Part shown: piece after piece, positions 30,981 to 41,840 of the stretch
Position numbering within the stretch: position 1 is the stretch's first letter
Layout: every line of letters starts with the position of its first letter
Assembly (NCBI GenBank): GCA_037176705.1
Contig: CM073886.1
Coordinates: forward strand, 24,909,501-24,973,500
Origin: Molossus alvarezi
Lineage: Eukaryota > Chordata > Mammalia > Chiroptera > Molossidae
Direction: 5' to 3'
Length of the DNA stretch: 64,000 nt
Notes under the pieces: generated by a model
Seen by the model: only the letters and a program-made list of their open reading frames with translations
What the model was told of the DNA's origin: nothing
The model's database searches: none
Position numbers and translations under genes: made by a program

Positions 30981-33900
30981 CTTTCTTTCTGATTGGTGTC
31001 TCAGGCTTCTAAAGGTATATTCCCAGAAGTAGGATCACTGGGTCAAATGGCAGTTCCATTTTTTACTTTTTGAGGTAACAACACACAGTTTTCCATAGTG
31101 CCTGCCCCAGCCTGCATTCCCACCAGTAGTGTACTAGAATCCCCTTTTCTCCACCCCTCACCAGCACTTGTTGTTTGATGATTTGTTGATGGCGGCCATT
31201 CTGACAGGTGTGAGGTGATACCTCATTCTTGTTTTAATTTGCATCTCTCTGATGATTAGTGATGTTGAGCATTTTTTCATATGTCTCTTGCTCATTTGGA
31301 TGTCCTGTTTGGAGAGGTGTCTCTTTAGGTCCTCTGCCCATTTTTCAATGGGATTCTTTGTCTTCCTTTTGTTGAATTGTATCAGTACTCTATATTGGAA
31401 ACTAACTCCTTATCTAATGTACCATTGGCAATTATGCTCTCCCATATAGTGGGTTCCCTTTCCATTTTGATGTTTCTTTTGCTGTGCAGAAGCTTTTGAA
31501 TTTGATGTAGTCCCATGTGTTCATTTCTTCCTTTGTTTCTCTTGCCTTAGGCATTGTGTTGGTGACAATTCTGCTGCATATGATGTCTTAAATTTTGTTG
31601 CCTACATTTTCTTCTAGAATTTTTATAGATTCATGAGTCACATTAAGTCTTTTATCCATTTTGTGTATGGTGTAAGTTGGTGGTCCAGCTTCATTTTTTT
31701 GCATGTAGCTGTCCAATTTTCCCAACACCATTTATTGAAGAGGCTGTCTTGACTTCACTGTATGCTCTTGCCACCTGTGTCAAATATTGATTGAGCATGT
31801 TGTCTTTGGTCAATTTCTAGGTTCTCTGTTCTGTTACATTGATCTATATGCCTGTTCTTGTGCCAGTACCAAGCTGTTTTGATTACAGTGGATTTGTAGT
31901 ATAACCTGATATCCAGTATTGTGATCCCTCCTACTTTGTTCTTCCTTTTCAAGATTGTTGTGGCTATTCAGGGTCTTTTTTAGTTCCATATAAACTTTTG
32001 GAGTATTTGTTCTAGTTCTCTGAAATATGCCATTGGTATTTTAATGGGGATTGCATTGAATCTATAGATTGCTTTGGATAGTATGGACATTTTAATGATG
32101 TTAATTCTTCCAATCCATGAACAAGGTATGTGCTTCCACTTTTTTATATCTTCTTCTATTTCTTGTTTCAGTGACCTGTAGTTTTCTGTGAAGAGGTCCT
32201 TTACTTCTTTGGTTAAGTTTATTCCTAGGTATCTTAATTTTTTTGCCTCTGTGGTAAATGGGATTGTTTTTTAGTTTCTCTTTCTGTAAGTTCATCATTG
32301 GTGTATAAGAATGCCATCAATTTCTTTACATTAAATTTGTATCCTGCTACTTTGCCAAATTCATTTATTAAGTCTAGTAAATTTTTGATTGTGTCTTTGG
32401 GATTTTCTACATATATAGTATCATGTCATCTGCGAATAATGACAGTTTCACTCTCTCCTTTCCAATTTGGATCCCTTTTATTATTTCTTCATGTCTAATT
32501 ACTGTGGCTAAGACTTCCAGTACTATGTTAAATAAGAGTGGCAAAAGTGGGTATCCCAGTCTTGTTCCCATTCTTAAGGGAAATGCTTTTGCCCATTGAG
32601 TATGATGTTGGCTATAGGTTTTTCATATATGGCCTTTATTATGTCGAGATATGATCCTTCTATTCCCACATTGCTGAGTGTTTGTATCAGAAGTGGGTGC
32701 TGGATTTTGTTGAATACTTTTTCAGCATTTTTCAGCATAAATAAAATCATATGGTTTTTATCTTTCATTTTTTTTATGTGGTGTGTCACATTTATAGATT
32801 TGTGAATACTGTGCCATCCTTGCATCCCTGGGATGAATACCACTTGGTCATGATGAATAATTTTTTTGATGTATTGCTGGATCTGATTTGCTAATATTTT
32901 GTTAGAAAATTTGGCATCTGTGTCTGTGTTCATCAGGGATATTGGCCTGTAGTGTTTTTTTTTTTTTTCTTTGTAGTGTTTTTATCTGGTTTTGGAATTA
33001 AGATTTTTTGATGGCTTCATAAAATGAGTTTGGAAGTCTTTCATCTTCTTAGATTTTTTGGAATAGTTTCAGGAGAATGGTGTTAGATTTTCTTTGAATG
33101 TTCAGTAAAACTCCTCCATGAAGCTGTCTGGGTCTGGGCTTTTGTTTTCTGGGAGAGTCTTGATTACATCTTCAATTTCCTTGGTTGTTATTGGTCTATT
33201 CAAGTTTTCTGTCTCTTCTCAGTTCAGTTTTGGGAGGCTGTGTGTTTCTAGAAATTTGTCCACTTCACCTAGATAATCAATTTGTTGGCGTATAATTGTT
33301 CACAGTATGTTTTAACAATCCTTTGTATTTCTGTGATGTCAGTTGTTATTTCTCCTCTTTCATTTCTGATTTTATTTGGGTCCTCTCTTTTTGTTTCTTG
33401 GTGAGTCTGGCTAAGGATCCATCAATCTTGGTTTTCTTTTCAAAGAACCAGCTCTTTGTTTCATTGATCTTTTGAATTGTTTTTTTAGGTATGTCATTTA
33501 TTTCTGCTCTGACCTTTACTATTTATTTCCTTCTACTTGCTCTGGGTTTTTGTTGTTGTTGTTGTTGTTGTTGTTAGTTTGTTTACTTTCTAGTTCTTTA
33601 AGTTGTAGGGTTAAAAAGTCAATTAGGAATTTTTCTTGTTTCTTGAGGTAGGCTTTTAGTGCTTATGAACTTCCCTCTCAGGACTGTTTTTGCTGCGTCC
33701 CATAGATTTTGTGTTGTTGTGTGTTGGTCTTCACTGGTTTCAAGGAATTTTTTAATTTTTTCCTTAATCTCCTTAGTAACCCATTCATTGTTTAATAACA
33801 TGCTATTTAGCCTCCATGTTTTTTGAGTATTTATGTTGTAATTGATTTCTAGTTTCATGCTATTGTGATCTGAGAAGATGCTTGATATGACTTCAATATT

Positions 33901-34387
33901 CTTGAATTTGTAGAGACTTACTTTGTGTCCTAACATGTGGTCTATCTTTGAGAATGTCCTGTGCACAGTTGAGAAGAATGTATATTCTTCAGCTTTAGAG
34001 TGAAATGTTCTATAAATATCAAGTAATCCAACTAATCTAGTTTGTCATGTAGGACTCTGTGCCCTTGTTAATTTTTTTGTCTAGAAGATCTATCCAGTGG
34101 TGTCTGTGGGGTGTTAAAGTCACTCATTATGACTGTATTGCTATTAATCTCTCCCTTGAAGTGCTCCAGAAGTTTTTAAATATATGTCGGTGCTTCTGTA
34201 TTATGTGCATATGTTTACCAGGGTTATATCTTCTTGTTGGATTGGTCCCTTTAATATTATGTAGTGACCTTCTTTGTCTCTTATTATAGCCCTCATTTTG
34301 AAGTCTATCTTATCAGATATGAGTATTGCTACACAGCTTTTTTTTTCATTTCCACTTGCTTGGAAAATTTTTTTCCAGCCCTTCACT
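30418..34387 (-). mobile_element. L1 LINE, 5'-truncated, with target-site duplication
   Basis: It runs on the minus strand from inside the ORF2 endonuclease (34386) to a 3' UTR and poly(A), read as T's at 30419-30434. GAGAAAGTGCT occurs at 30407-30417 and 34388-34398, an 11-bp target-site duplication. About 3.97 kb long. A (TA)n run (30936-30965) and a (TTG)n run (33549-33575) have grown inside it. Confidence 0.92.
30690..34386 (-). pseudogene. ORF2: L1 ORF2 (endonuclease-reverse transcriptase), truncated and broken
   Basis: L1 ORF2p nicks DNA and reverse-transcribes element RNA. Readable blocks in order on the minus strand: an endonuclease part at 34386-34201 (VAILISDKIDF, GPIQQEDITLVNI); the endonuclease end at 33966-33619 ([21 protein letters not shown]); reverse transcriptase at 32933-32574 ([36 protein letters not shown]). 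An FADDM catalytic motif lies near 32425 in another frame. C-terminal pieces are at 32298-32101 and 31952-31755. The blocks lie in different frames with stops between them, so no active enzyme can be made. The 5' truncation removed the first part of the endonuclease. Confidence 0.88.
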
Positions 34388-34399
34388 GAGAAAGTGCTG

Positions 34400-34650
34400 T
34401 TGAAACTATATTAGCTCAAGGTCATTCCCTGTTCCCTGCCCTTCTCCCAAACTCTGAATAAGCCATCAGTGCTCCTATCTTCAGATCTTTGCTGAAGCAT
34501 TCTCCTCTTTTCAGGGTGCCATTCTTCTCCCAATCCATATGCTCGTGCCAAACTTCTACTCTTGGTTCAAAATGAAACTGAACTCCCACCTTTTCCAAGA
34601 AGTCTCCAAATAGCTCCTTTGCAATTCATTTCCTCCTCTACCATTCAATT
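34400..34650 (+). repeat. L2 LINE fragment
   Basis: 'aagccatcagtgctcctatc', 'tcttggttcaaaatgaaactgaactcccaccttttccaagaag' matches the L2 ORF2 end. The L1 at 30418-34387 lies immediately upstream. Confidence 0.55.
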
Positions 34651-34679
34651 TAATGACAATAAGAATGACTACTGTCACC

Positions 34680-34890
34680 ATGTATGAAGTTCCAGGCATC
34701 ATGCTATGCAGTTGATATGCATTATCTTATTTATGCCTCAATCTTCTTATTAAGTAGGTCATATTAGTATGTACAGCCTGAAGGTGAGGAAACGGGATCA
34801 GAAAGTTTGAATCACTAGCCCAAAGACAACAGCCAATAAGTGTTTGAACTGGGCTTTATACTCAGGTGTGTCTGATTTCAAAATCCAGGC
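34680..34890 (-). repeat. MIR SINE
   Basis: 'aaggtgaggaaacgggatcagaaagtt' and 'ccaataagtgtttgaactggg' are the reversed MIR core and 5' part. Confidence 0.75.
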
Positions 34891-35597
34891 TCCAGTTACC
34901 ATCCAATGCCATGTAATAAAAGGAGAATTTCACTGAGCAAGCATGTACTTTAATGGCAGACTGCTTGGGTCATTGCTTTGTAAACACTGCCTGCTAGAGA
35001 TGAATTTGCTTTCTACATCTTCTAAGCAGTCTAACCACCCCCCTCCCGCCCCCACCAAGCATCTGATGAATGGAGCAAAGTTGTCAAGTCCTACAGTAAG
35101 TGGCATGCAGTGTGATGTTACGAGAATTCAAGCTTTCTGCTGCTAATTTTTCACTAGGTTGCAAGCTTTAATTTAACTGTCAGACCCTGGGTCTTTTGCC
35201 AGCACTAATGGAGGACTGTAGCAGTGATGGTAATTATTTCTAGACACCAGTACCTCCTTCATTTACCTTCTGGTCGCAAATACTCAGTGGCTTCAAGCTA
35301 ACTTCCTTTCTTATTTTCTTCATTAGTTTGCAAACTCCCACTGCCAATGAAAACAACCCATCTGATAAAAACGTCAACATGGAGTGTTCAAAATATGAAA
35401 ACTGTCAAATAAAGATTGTGGTTTTACAAGGCAGTCTAAATGTGTCACATATGTTGAAACCATTTTCCGAAGACAGATTATATAGGTCAAAAGTTACTGG
35501 AATATTTTTGTAACCCACAGAAACAAACCCCACTATGACAGGTTCTTCTAGATATTATTCTGATGTCTTGAAAATCATCTTCCAATCCACTCTGAAT
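34891..35597. other. No recognised feature
   Basis: No gene or repeat recognised. Confidence 0.45.
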
Positions 35598-35613
35598 AAA
35601 TTTGATTAAAATG

Positions 35614-35874
35614 GCCCTGGCCGGTTTGGCTCAGCGGTTAGAGCGTCGGCCTGCGGTCCTGAGAGACCCGGGTTCAGTTCCCGCTAAGGGCGCGTACCTC
35701 GGTTGCAGTTTGTCCCCGGCCCTGGTTGGATGTGCGGGTGGCAACCACTCGATGTGTCCCTTCACGTCGATGTTTCTCTCTCTCTCTCTGTTCCTCTCTC
35801 CTCTCTCTCCCTCCCACTCTACCTGAACAAAAAATGGAAAAATGTCCTCGGGTGAGGATAAAAAAAAAAAAAAA
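35614..35874 (+). mobile_element. VES SINE, long-tail type
   Basis: GCCCTGGCCGGTTTGGCTC head, 'gagcgtcggcctgcggtcc', 'ctgaacaaaaaatgg', 'gtcctcgggtgaggat' and a poly(A). Duplication AAATTTGATTAAAATG (35598-35613) / AAATTTGGTTAAAATG (35875-35890), one mismatch. Confidence 0.95.
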
Positions 35875-35890
35875 AAATTTGGTTAAAATG

Positions 35891-36537
35891 CTGGTATCAA
35901 ATGTCCTTGCTTCAAATGAAGACCGTAGGGTTTATATTTCATTCTTCCCACCAAGAAACAATGCAGACAGAAGATGGGGCCTTCCAACCAACACTTATTA
36001 TCACGAGTGCTGTTATCTTGTAATTCTGAGGTTGAACACCCTGAAACAAATTTCCACATAGCAACAAAAGCTGTGGATGGAATAAAAGCACCAAATATAA
36101 TGAAAAAGCAGAGAAGAAAAATGATAGAACTTGGGTAGGGCTGAACTGCAAAAAAAAAAAAAAAGCACAAACACTAAACCACTAATGGGTAATTTTAAAT
36201 GGGGTTTCAAGGAGGAAAATATTTCCAAATGGAACACTTTGTTAAACAAACACTGACATGTTTACAATGCTGACTTAGAGAAAAATGAGCTATGTAGAGG
36301 GACCCTCATCTTCCACTTAGCCCAACTCAAAGAGCTCGAGTCAAGAGGACAATGGCTGTGTGTCTTATGTAACCTTACTCCCTAGTGCTAAAGCAAGAGA
36401 AGAGTTGGTATAAGATGAAAAAAAATAACAGAGTCATGTCTGGGAAAACACTCATATACACACATACACACACAAACAGACACATCATGCCTATTATTTT
36501 CTGTGTGTATGAGAGAGACATTGAAAAAGAGAGAGAT
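35891..36537. other. No recognised feature
   Basis: Contains a short CA-rich run at 36459-36482. No gene or interspersed repeat recognised. Confidence 0.45.
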
Positions 36538-36998
36538 AAGGTAAACATGGTACTCGCCTCCTCCCACAACCACATTATAATTACAACTAAACTACAGAAC
36601 AAAGATCATTCAGAACGACTTGAAATTGAGCTGAATGGAAGTCCTACAACTACAAAATTAAAGAAGCCACATTGAGACTGCAATCAAGACTCAACAACAA
36701 AAGGGTGTAAAGTCCACATGAAGGGTACACCTTGAGGGCCCAGCTGGGTGACCAGGGGGGCTGTGCCACTGGACCCTATAGGTCACCTACTAAAATAGGC
36801 CACCCTAAGAAGCCTAGGAGACATAGCAACTCTACCTAATACACAAAACAAACACAGGGAAGCAGCCAAAATGAAGAGACAAATAAACATGTCCCAAATG
36901 AAAGAACAGAACAAAACTCCAGGAAAAGAACTAAATAAAATGAGATAAGCAATCTAACAGATGCAGAGTTCAAAACACTGCTTATAAGGATGCTCAAT

Positions 36999-37061
36999 TA
37001 ACTTTGTGAGAATTTCAAGGAACTTTGTGAGAACATCAAGGAACTTAGTGAGAACTTCAAG
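36999..37061 (+). repeat. Three tandem 21-base heptad units in the ORF1 coiled coil
   Basis: The units at 36999-37019, 37020-37040 and 37041-37061 would each encode (E)L(C/S)EN(F/I)K. The intact HAL1 has two units, at 12167-12187 and 12188-12208. Confidence 0.85.
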
Positions 37062-37755
37062 AGCATAATAAAGAACCAGTCAGAAATGAAAGATGCACTA
37101 ACTGAAATAAAGAATAATTTACATGGAATTAATTAGTAGAGTAAATGAAGCCAAGAAGCAAACCATCGATTTGTAATATAAGGAAGCAAAAAACACCAAT
37201 CAGAACAGCAAAAAGAAAAAAGAATCCAAAAAAATGAGGATAGGGTAAGGAGTCTCTGGGACAACTTCAAGCATACCAACATTCGCATCATTGGAGTGCC
37301 AGAAGGAGAAGAGAGAGAGCAAGGAATTGAAAACCTATTTGAAAAAAATAATGACAGAAAACTTCCCTAACTTGGTAGAGAAAATAGACATACAAGTCCA
37401 GGAAGCACAGAGAGTCACAAACAAGATGAACCCAAAGAGGTCTACCCTAAAGCACATCATCATCAAAATGCAAAAGGTTAAAGACAAAGAGAGAATCTTA
37501 AAAGCAGCAAGAGAAAAGCAGTTAGTTACCTACAACAGAGCTCCCATAAGGCTGTCAGCTGATTTCTCAAAAGACAATTTGCAGGCCAGAAGGGAGTGGC
37601 AAAAAATATTCAAAGTGATTAAAAACAAGGACCTACAACTCTATCCTGCAAAGCTATCATTTAGAATTGATGGCCATTATCAAGAGTTTCCCAGACAAGA
37701 AAAAGCTAAAGGAGTTCATCACCACCAAACCAGTATTATATGAAATGTTGACAGG

Positions 37756-37891
37756 TGAAGAAGAAGAAGAAGAAGAAGAAGAAGAAGAAGAAGAAGAAGA
37801 AGAAGAAGAAGAAGAAGAAGAGGAGGAGGAGGAGGAGGAGGAGGAGGAGGAGGAGGAGGAGGAGGAGGAGGAGGAGGAGAAGGAGGAGGAG
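37756..37891 (+). repeat. (GAA)n(GAG)n triplet array
   Basis: About 21 GAA units followed by about 20 GAG/GGA units, broken only near the end by AAG. A pure purine strand of about 135 bases lying inside HAL1 ORF1. Confidence 0.97.
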
Positions 37892-38299
37892 AATATGAAC
37901 AATAAAATAGCAATAAATACATATCTATCAACAATTGAATCTACAAACAAAATGAACAAGCAGAACAGAAACAGACTCATAGATACAGAGGACTTCTGTT
38001 GGTTGCCAGATGGAGGGGGGTTGGAAGATTGGGTGAAAAAGATGAAGGGATTAAGAGGTCTAATTGGTTGTTAGAGTGATGAACTTCAAAGGGAAGGGGA
38101 AGGTGGCGCAAAGAGAGAAACCAAAAAACTTATATACATATATGCATAACCAAAAGACACAGACAACAGTGTGGGGAAGGCAGGAGGAGGGCGAGAGTGG
38201 GGAGGAGGGAGTCAAGGGGGGGAAAGGAGGGACATCTGTAATATATTCAACAATAAAGAAAAGTTTAAAAAGAAAAAGAGAGATGAAGAAATATGGAAA

Positions 38300-38450
38300 G
38301 GTAGATAAAAGACAGAGGGAGAGATGAAGACAGACAGACAGAAATATAAATAAAAACAGAAACAGACAGAGGCTGAGACAAAGACAAAGAAACAGACAGA
38401 AATAAAGACAGAGGGAGACAGCTAGCCCAAGACCAGAGACTAAAGCAGAG
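38300..38450 (+). repeat. GACA/GAGA-type low-complexity purine-rich tract
   Basis: Imperfect GACA, AAAGACAG and GAGAGA motifs directly after the HAL1 tail. Confidence 0.7.
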
Positions 38451-38639
38451 AGAGGGAAACAATATGTTTGTAAACGACAATCACACATCTGTGTAGCCAG
38501 GAAAGCATTATTATTTTGGAGATGCTTAAAGTTAGATTATAAGTGAGAAATAAAGAAATCAAGAGGTCATGTGAGATCATTAAGCTTTCAGAGTTTAATG
38601 AAGTAGAAACCCCTTTGCTTTCTACAGCTTCCAGAGTGT

Positions 38640-38970
38640 TGTAGTTTGAATGTTTGCACCGCCCCCCTCCCCGCAAATTCATATATTGAAATCCTAACCA
38701 CCAAGGTGATGGTACAAAAGGTGGGGCCTTTGGTAGGGCAATTAGGTCATGAGGTTGGAGCCCTCATGAATGGAATTAGTATCCTGATAAAAAAAAAAAG
38801 ACCCCACAGAGATTCATTCCCCTTCCACCATGTGAAGACAGAATAAAAATATGGGCTGATGCCTCAATCTTGGATTCCAGCCTCACAGAACTGTGAGAAA
38901 TAAATGTCTGTTGTTTATAAGATACTCAGTCTGTGATATTTGGGCTACTTAGCCCAAATGGACTGACATA
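38640..38970 (+). repeat. MaLR/ERVL-type LTR
   Basis: 'tgtagtttgaatgtttgcacc', 'ttcatatattgaaatcctaacc', 'ggtggggcctttggtagggc', 'tcatgaatggaattagt' and 'gagaaataaatgtctgttgtttataag' occur in the LTR order, including its AATAAA. Confidence 0.75.
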
Positions 38971-39054
38971 GGGTGTAAAGAGTTTGAAGACCAAATTGTA
39001 TTCAGTCACTGGTATTTATTGAAAAATGTATATATGTAATTAATAACAGCTAAA

Positions 39055-39222
39055 GCTAGAGGTGAAGGGAGGGAGGGAGAGAGAAAGAGACTGGTTACCT
39101 TCCTCATGTGCCCCAACTGAGGATCGAACCCACAACTCAGGTATGTGCCCTGACCGAGAATTGAACCTTAACCTTTTGGTGCATAGGATAACGCTCAAGC
39201 AACTCAGCCACATCGGTCAGAC
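39055..39222 (-). mobile_element. VES-like SINE, old
   Basis: On the minus strand: 'ctgaccgatgtggctgagttgc', box B region 'gttcaattctcggtcaggg' and a CT-rich tail. Shortened and diverged. Confidence 0.72.
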
Positions 39223-39239
39223 ACAAATCAGGCATTTCT

Positions 39240-39479
39240 GCCCTGGCTGGTTTGGCTCAGCGGTTGGAGCGTCGGCCTGCAGTCCTGAGAGACCCGGGTT
39301 CGGTTCCCGCTAAGGGCATGTACCTCGGTTGCAGTTTGTCCCCGGCCCTGGTCGGTCGTGCGGGTGGCAGCCACTCGATGTGTTCCTTTCACATCGATGT
39401 TTCTCTCTCCCTCCCACTCTACCTGAACAAAAAATGGGAAAATGTCCTCGAGTGAGGATAAAAAACAAACAAACAAAAA
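39240..39479 (+). mobile_element. VES SINE, long-tail type
   Basis: GCCCTGGCTGGTTTGGCTC head to 'gtcctcgagtgaggat' tail. Duplication ACACAAATCAGGCATTTCT (39221-39239) / ACACAAATGAGGCATTTCT (39480-39498), 18 of 19 identical. It sits head to head with the older SINE at 39055-39222. Confidence 0.95.
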
Positions 39480-39504
39480 ACACAAATGAGGCATTTCTTA
39501 AGTA

Positions 39505-39700
39505 CTTATATGGATTAACCCATTTAATCCTCATCCAACTCGGTGAGGAAGATCCTACTATTATCATCCTCATTTTGCACATGAGGAAACTGAGTCACAG
39601 AGGGATTAAATAACTTGCCCCAAGTTACACAGCTGGAAACCATGGGGCCAGAATATAATCAAGCAGACATGGCTTCAAAGTCTGTGTTTTATATGCCTCT
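39505..39700 (-). repeat. MIR SINE
   Basis: 'ttaatcctcatccaac', 'cattttgcacatgaggaaactgagtcacagaggg', 'ttgccccaagttacacagctgg' is a well-kept reversed MIR. Confidence 0.88.
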
Positions 39701-39739
39701 GATCCCTGCTATACTGTATTGTACATTTATATATTTCTT

Positions 39740-39916
39740 TTTCAATTTGTTAAACCTCACCTGAGGATATTTTTTTATGTCAGAGAGACACATTGATAGG
39801 TGGTCTCCCGCATGACCCTGACTGGGGTCTGGGATTGAACCTGCAACCCAGGTACGTGCCCTTGACTTAGAATCAGACCCTCGACACTTTGGTCCACTGA
39901 GCCAAAGTGGCCAGAG
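39740..39916 (-). mobile_element. VES-like SINE, old, short
   Basis: Minus strand head 'ctctggccactttggctcagtgg', a tRNA-like part, then an almost deleted CT region and 'cctcaggtgaggtt'. CATTTATATATTTCT lies on both sides (39724-39738 and 39918-39932), a perfect duplication. Confidence 0.85.
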
Positions 39917-39932
39917 CCATTTATATATTTCT

Positions 39933-40319
39933 ATATATTCCCCATATTAGAGTGACACGGAAATTTATAAAGAAATAAAATATGTCATAATCAGAAAATA
40001 TCTTTTAGGCAAATTGCCCAGTTGGTGCTGGGTTAAGCCAAGCTAAACTACTTTCTTTATGGTAAAATTTCTTGCCAGCCTTTGTTAATATGCACTGTAA
40101 TGCTATAATAGGGGAATTTGCAGCATCTTCTAAACTTGCTTAATTCTGGAACTTCTTTTTCACAGAATCACCTAATGGTACAGAATTGGTGGGATATACT
40201 GGCTTAGATGCTCTTTGAGGTGTCCTCCAAATCCAGGACTCTGTGGTTCTTTACTTAGTAACTAAATAGAGATAATAAAAAGTCATTTTAAATCATAAAA
40301 AAAAAAAAATCAGCCATAT
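39933..40319. other. No recognised feature
   Basis: No gene or repeat recognised. A short A-run ends the stretch at about 40308. Confidence 0.45.
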
Positions 40320-40860
40320 TCTTTTACTCACTCAGCAACTATTTATTATTTATTGAACGCCCACTTTGTACCTGGATCCTATTCACTCTAGTGACTAACT
40401 CATGAAGCTCACCCATGGGTGTGAGAAGAGGGGTACAGAAGCAGTCAATAAACAAATACCAAATAACTAATATAATCAGGGAGATATAAGTACTCTGAAA
40501 AATATAATTCAGAGTAATAGGCAGAGAGAAACAAGAGTTGCTCTTTTAGCTAGGAATGTTAGGGAAGGTGACATCTGAGGGGGTGACATTTGGGCAGAGT
40601 TACAAAAGAATTAGGGAGTAAACCATGTAATTATTGGGTCAAGTGTCTAAGGCAGAGAGAAGAGCAGGTGCAAAGGCCCCATGGCAGATGTTCATACACT
40701 TGAGAATCCCCAGGTAAGCCAATGTGACTAGAGGACTGTGACAAGGGGAAAATAACAAGAGAGGTTTGGAGAGGGGCCAGGGGCCAGGGGCGGGTGATCA
40801 TGTAGAATGCTGCAGAACATAGGAAGAACTTGGGTCTTTCGCTCTTACCATATGGTCAGG
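40320..40860 (-). repeat. Ancient repeat: L2 3' end (reverse) plus adjoining old repeat
   Basis: 'tcagcaactatttattatttattg' then 'gaaggtgacatctgaggggg', 'agagaagagcaggtgcaaaggcccc' and 'gccaatgtgactaga'. Same arrangement and family as 3485-4140. Confidence 0.5.
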
Positions 40861-41194
40861 TAAGGGGTATGGAATGAAGACCTTATTCTACCATGCAATG
40901 AGTCCTGAGAGCCAGTTTCTCCAAAGAGAAGGGAAATGTTGACAATAAGATGGTATCTCAGAGGAAAGTAACAAGGTAATGTAATTACTAAAGCATACAA
41001 TAAGAAAAAGTTATAAAAAGGGTAGTATGGTGCCGTGGAAAGATGGGCAGAGTGGGGTGTGGACCTGAGTTCTTATGGACCTGAGTTCATATCCCATGTC
41101 ATCCATTAATAAAATGTCGGGGTGTGGGGGGGTGCGTGCATGTGTGCATGCACCTAAATATGGTGTTTTGGTGTTAATTTATTTTGTGGAATAT
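40861..41194. other. No recognised feature
   Basis: A GTGTGGGGGGGTGCGTGCATGTGTGC tract lies at about 41123-41149. Otherwise unassigned. Confidence 0.45.
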
Positions 41195-41435
41195 TTTTGT
41201 TTTTAATTAAATTTATTGGGGTGACATTGGTTAATAAGATTATATAGGGTTCGAGTATACAGTTTTATGATACATCATCTGTATATTGCATTGTGTGCCC
41301 ACTACCCAAAGTCAAATCTTCCATCACCATATATTTGACCCCTTTACCCTTTACTGTGCCCCCACCCACTCTGATTTGTTTGCTTTTCTTGTTTGTTCAT
41401 TTGTTGCTTTCAATTTTGACTCCAAATACAGTTTT
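41195..41435 (-). repeat. L1 3' UTR end
   Basis: 'aatttattggggtgacattgg', 'tacatcatctgtatattgcattgtg', 'cttgtttgttcatttgttgctttc' is the reversed L1 3' UTR. Confidence 0.78.
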
Positions 41436-41579
41436 TGATATTGGCTTTAAAAGTGATTTATTTATTTTATTTAATTATGAACATTTTCAAATACCAAAAC
41501 AAGCATGTATTTTCCCTACACCCTCCCTTTCCATTTACTTCTCCACCTTAGCTCCCTCCCCGTCTCCCCACATGGAAAT

Positions 41580-41840
41580 TTCTCTTGCCATCATTACCAG
41601 TGGCTTCCCTGTTGTCAAATTAATGTCCACAGTCTGGTCTTTTTCATTCAGTCTCTCAATGGCATTTGTCAAGGCCTGCTTGAAGCGCTGGGCTCTGCTA
41701 CCTTCTAGAACATTGTTCTCCCCCTGCCTCCTTGATCATCATACCTTTACACCTATTGCTGCTCCTCTTCCTCTACTTGATTCCAAAGATCCGTTTCTCA
41801 GGATTTGGAAAGAACTTCCTGTTCTTCCCCTTCCCTTCAT
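41580..41840 (+). repeat. Possible L2 ORF fragment
   Basis: 'accagtggcttccctgttgtcaaa', 'ctctcaatggcatttgtcaaggcc' resemble the L2 reverse-transcriptase region. The 190-codon open frame over this area (41293-41865) spans two unrelated repeats and is not a gene. Confidence 0.4.

Larger units (their letters stand above)
36871..37915 (+). pseudogene. ORF1: HAL1 ORF1, dead copy with Glu-repeat expansion
   Basis: It starts MKRQINMSQMKEQNK from the ATG at 36871. A one-base loss near 36940 leads to a stop (ATGAGATAA). Further stops are at 36999 and about 37173. The coiled-coil region has three 21-base heptad units (36999-37061) where the intact copy has two. From 37291 to 37743 the RRM and C-terminal domain are readable (VTNKMNPKRSTLKHIIIKM, IRLSADFSKDNLQARREW), after which the frame shifts again. 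Close to the C-terminus, sequence equal to 'aagggtctttttgaag' has been replaced by a GAA/GAG array that would encode about 48 glutamates in another frame. Confidence 0.85.
36538..38268 (+). mobile_element. HAL1 retrotransposon, copy 3, older, with shortened 5' UTR
   Basis: It begins at 'aggtaaacatggtactcgcctcc', homologous to 11156 of the full copy. It carries a dead ORF1 and runs straight into the HAL1 3' UTR and 'aacaataaag', with no ORF2. GAAAAAGAGAGA-type sequence occurs just before it (about 36523) and after it (about 38269), a likely target-site duplication. Its 5' UTR is only about 330 bp. Many more substitutions than between copies 1 and 2 show it is older. Confidence 0.85.

Noticed and set aside
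30690..34386. Functional L1 ORF2
   Set aside because: Endonuclease start missing and conserved blocks scattered over several frames with stops.
35614..35874. tRNA gene candidates (box A/B-like motifs in many places)
   Set aside because: All lie in VES or related SINE heads. The cloverleaf is degenerate and followed by SINE body, CT run and A tail.
37657..37980. Poly-serine, poly-proline/leucine and poly-glutamate frames
   Set aside because: All are readings of the same GAA/GAG triplet array, not evidence of a selected protein.
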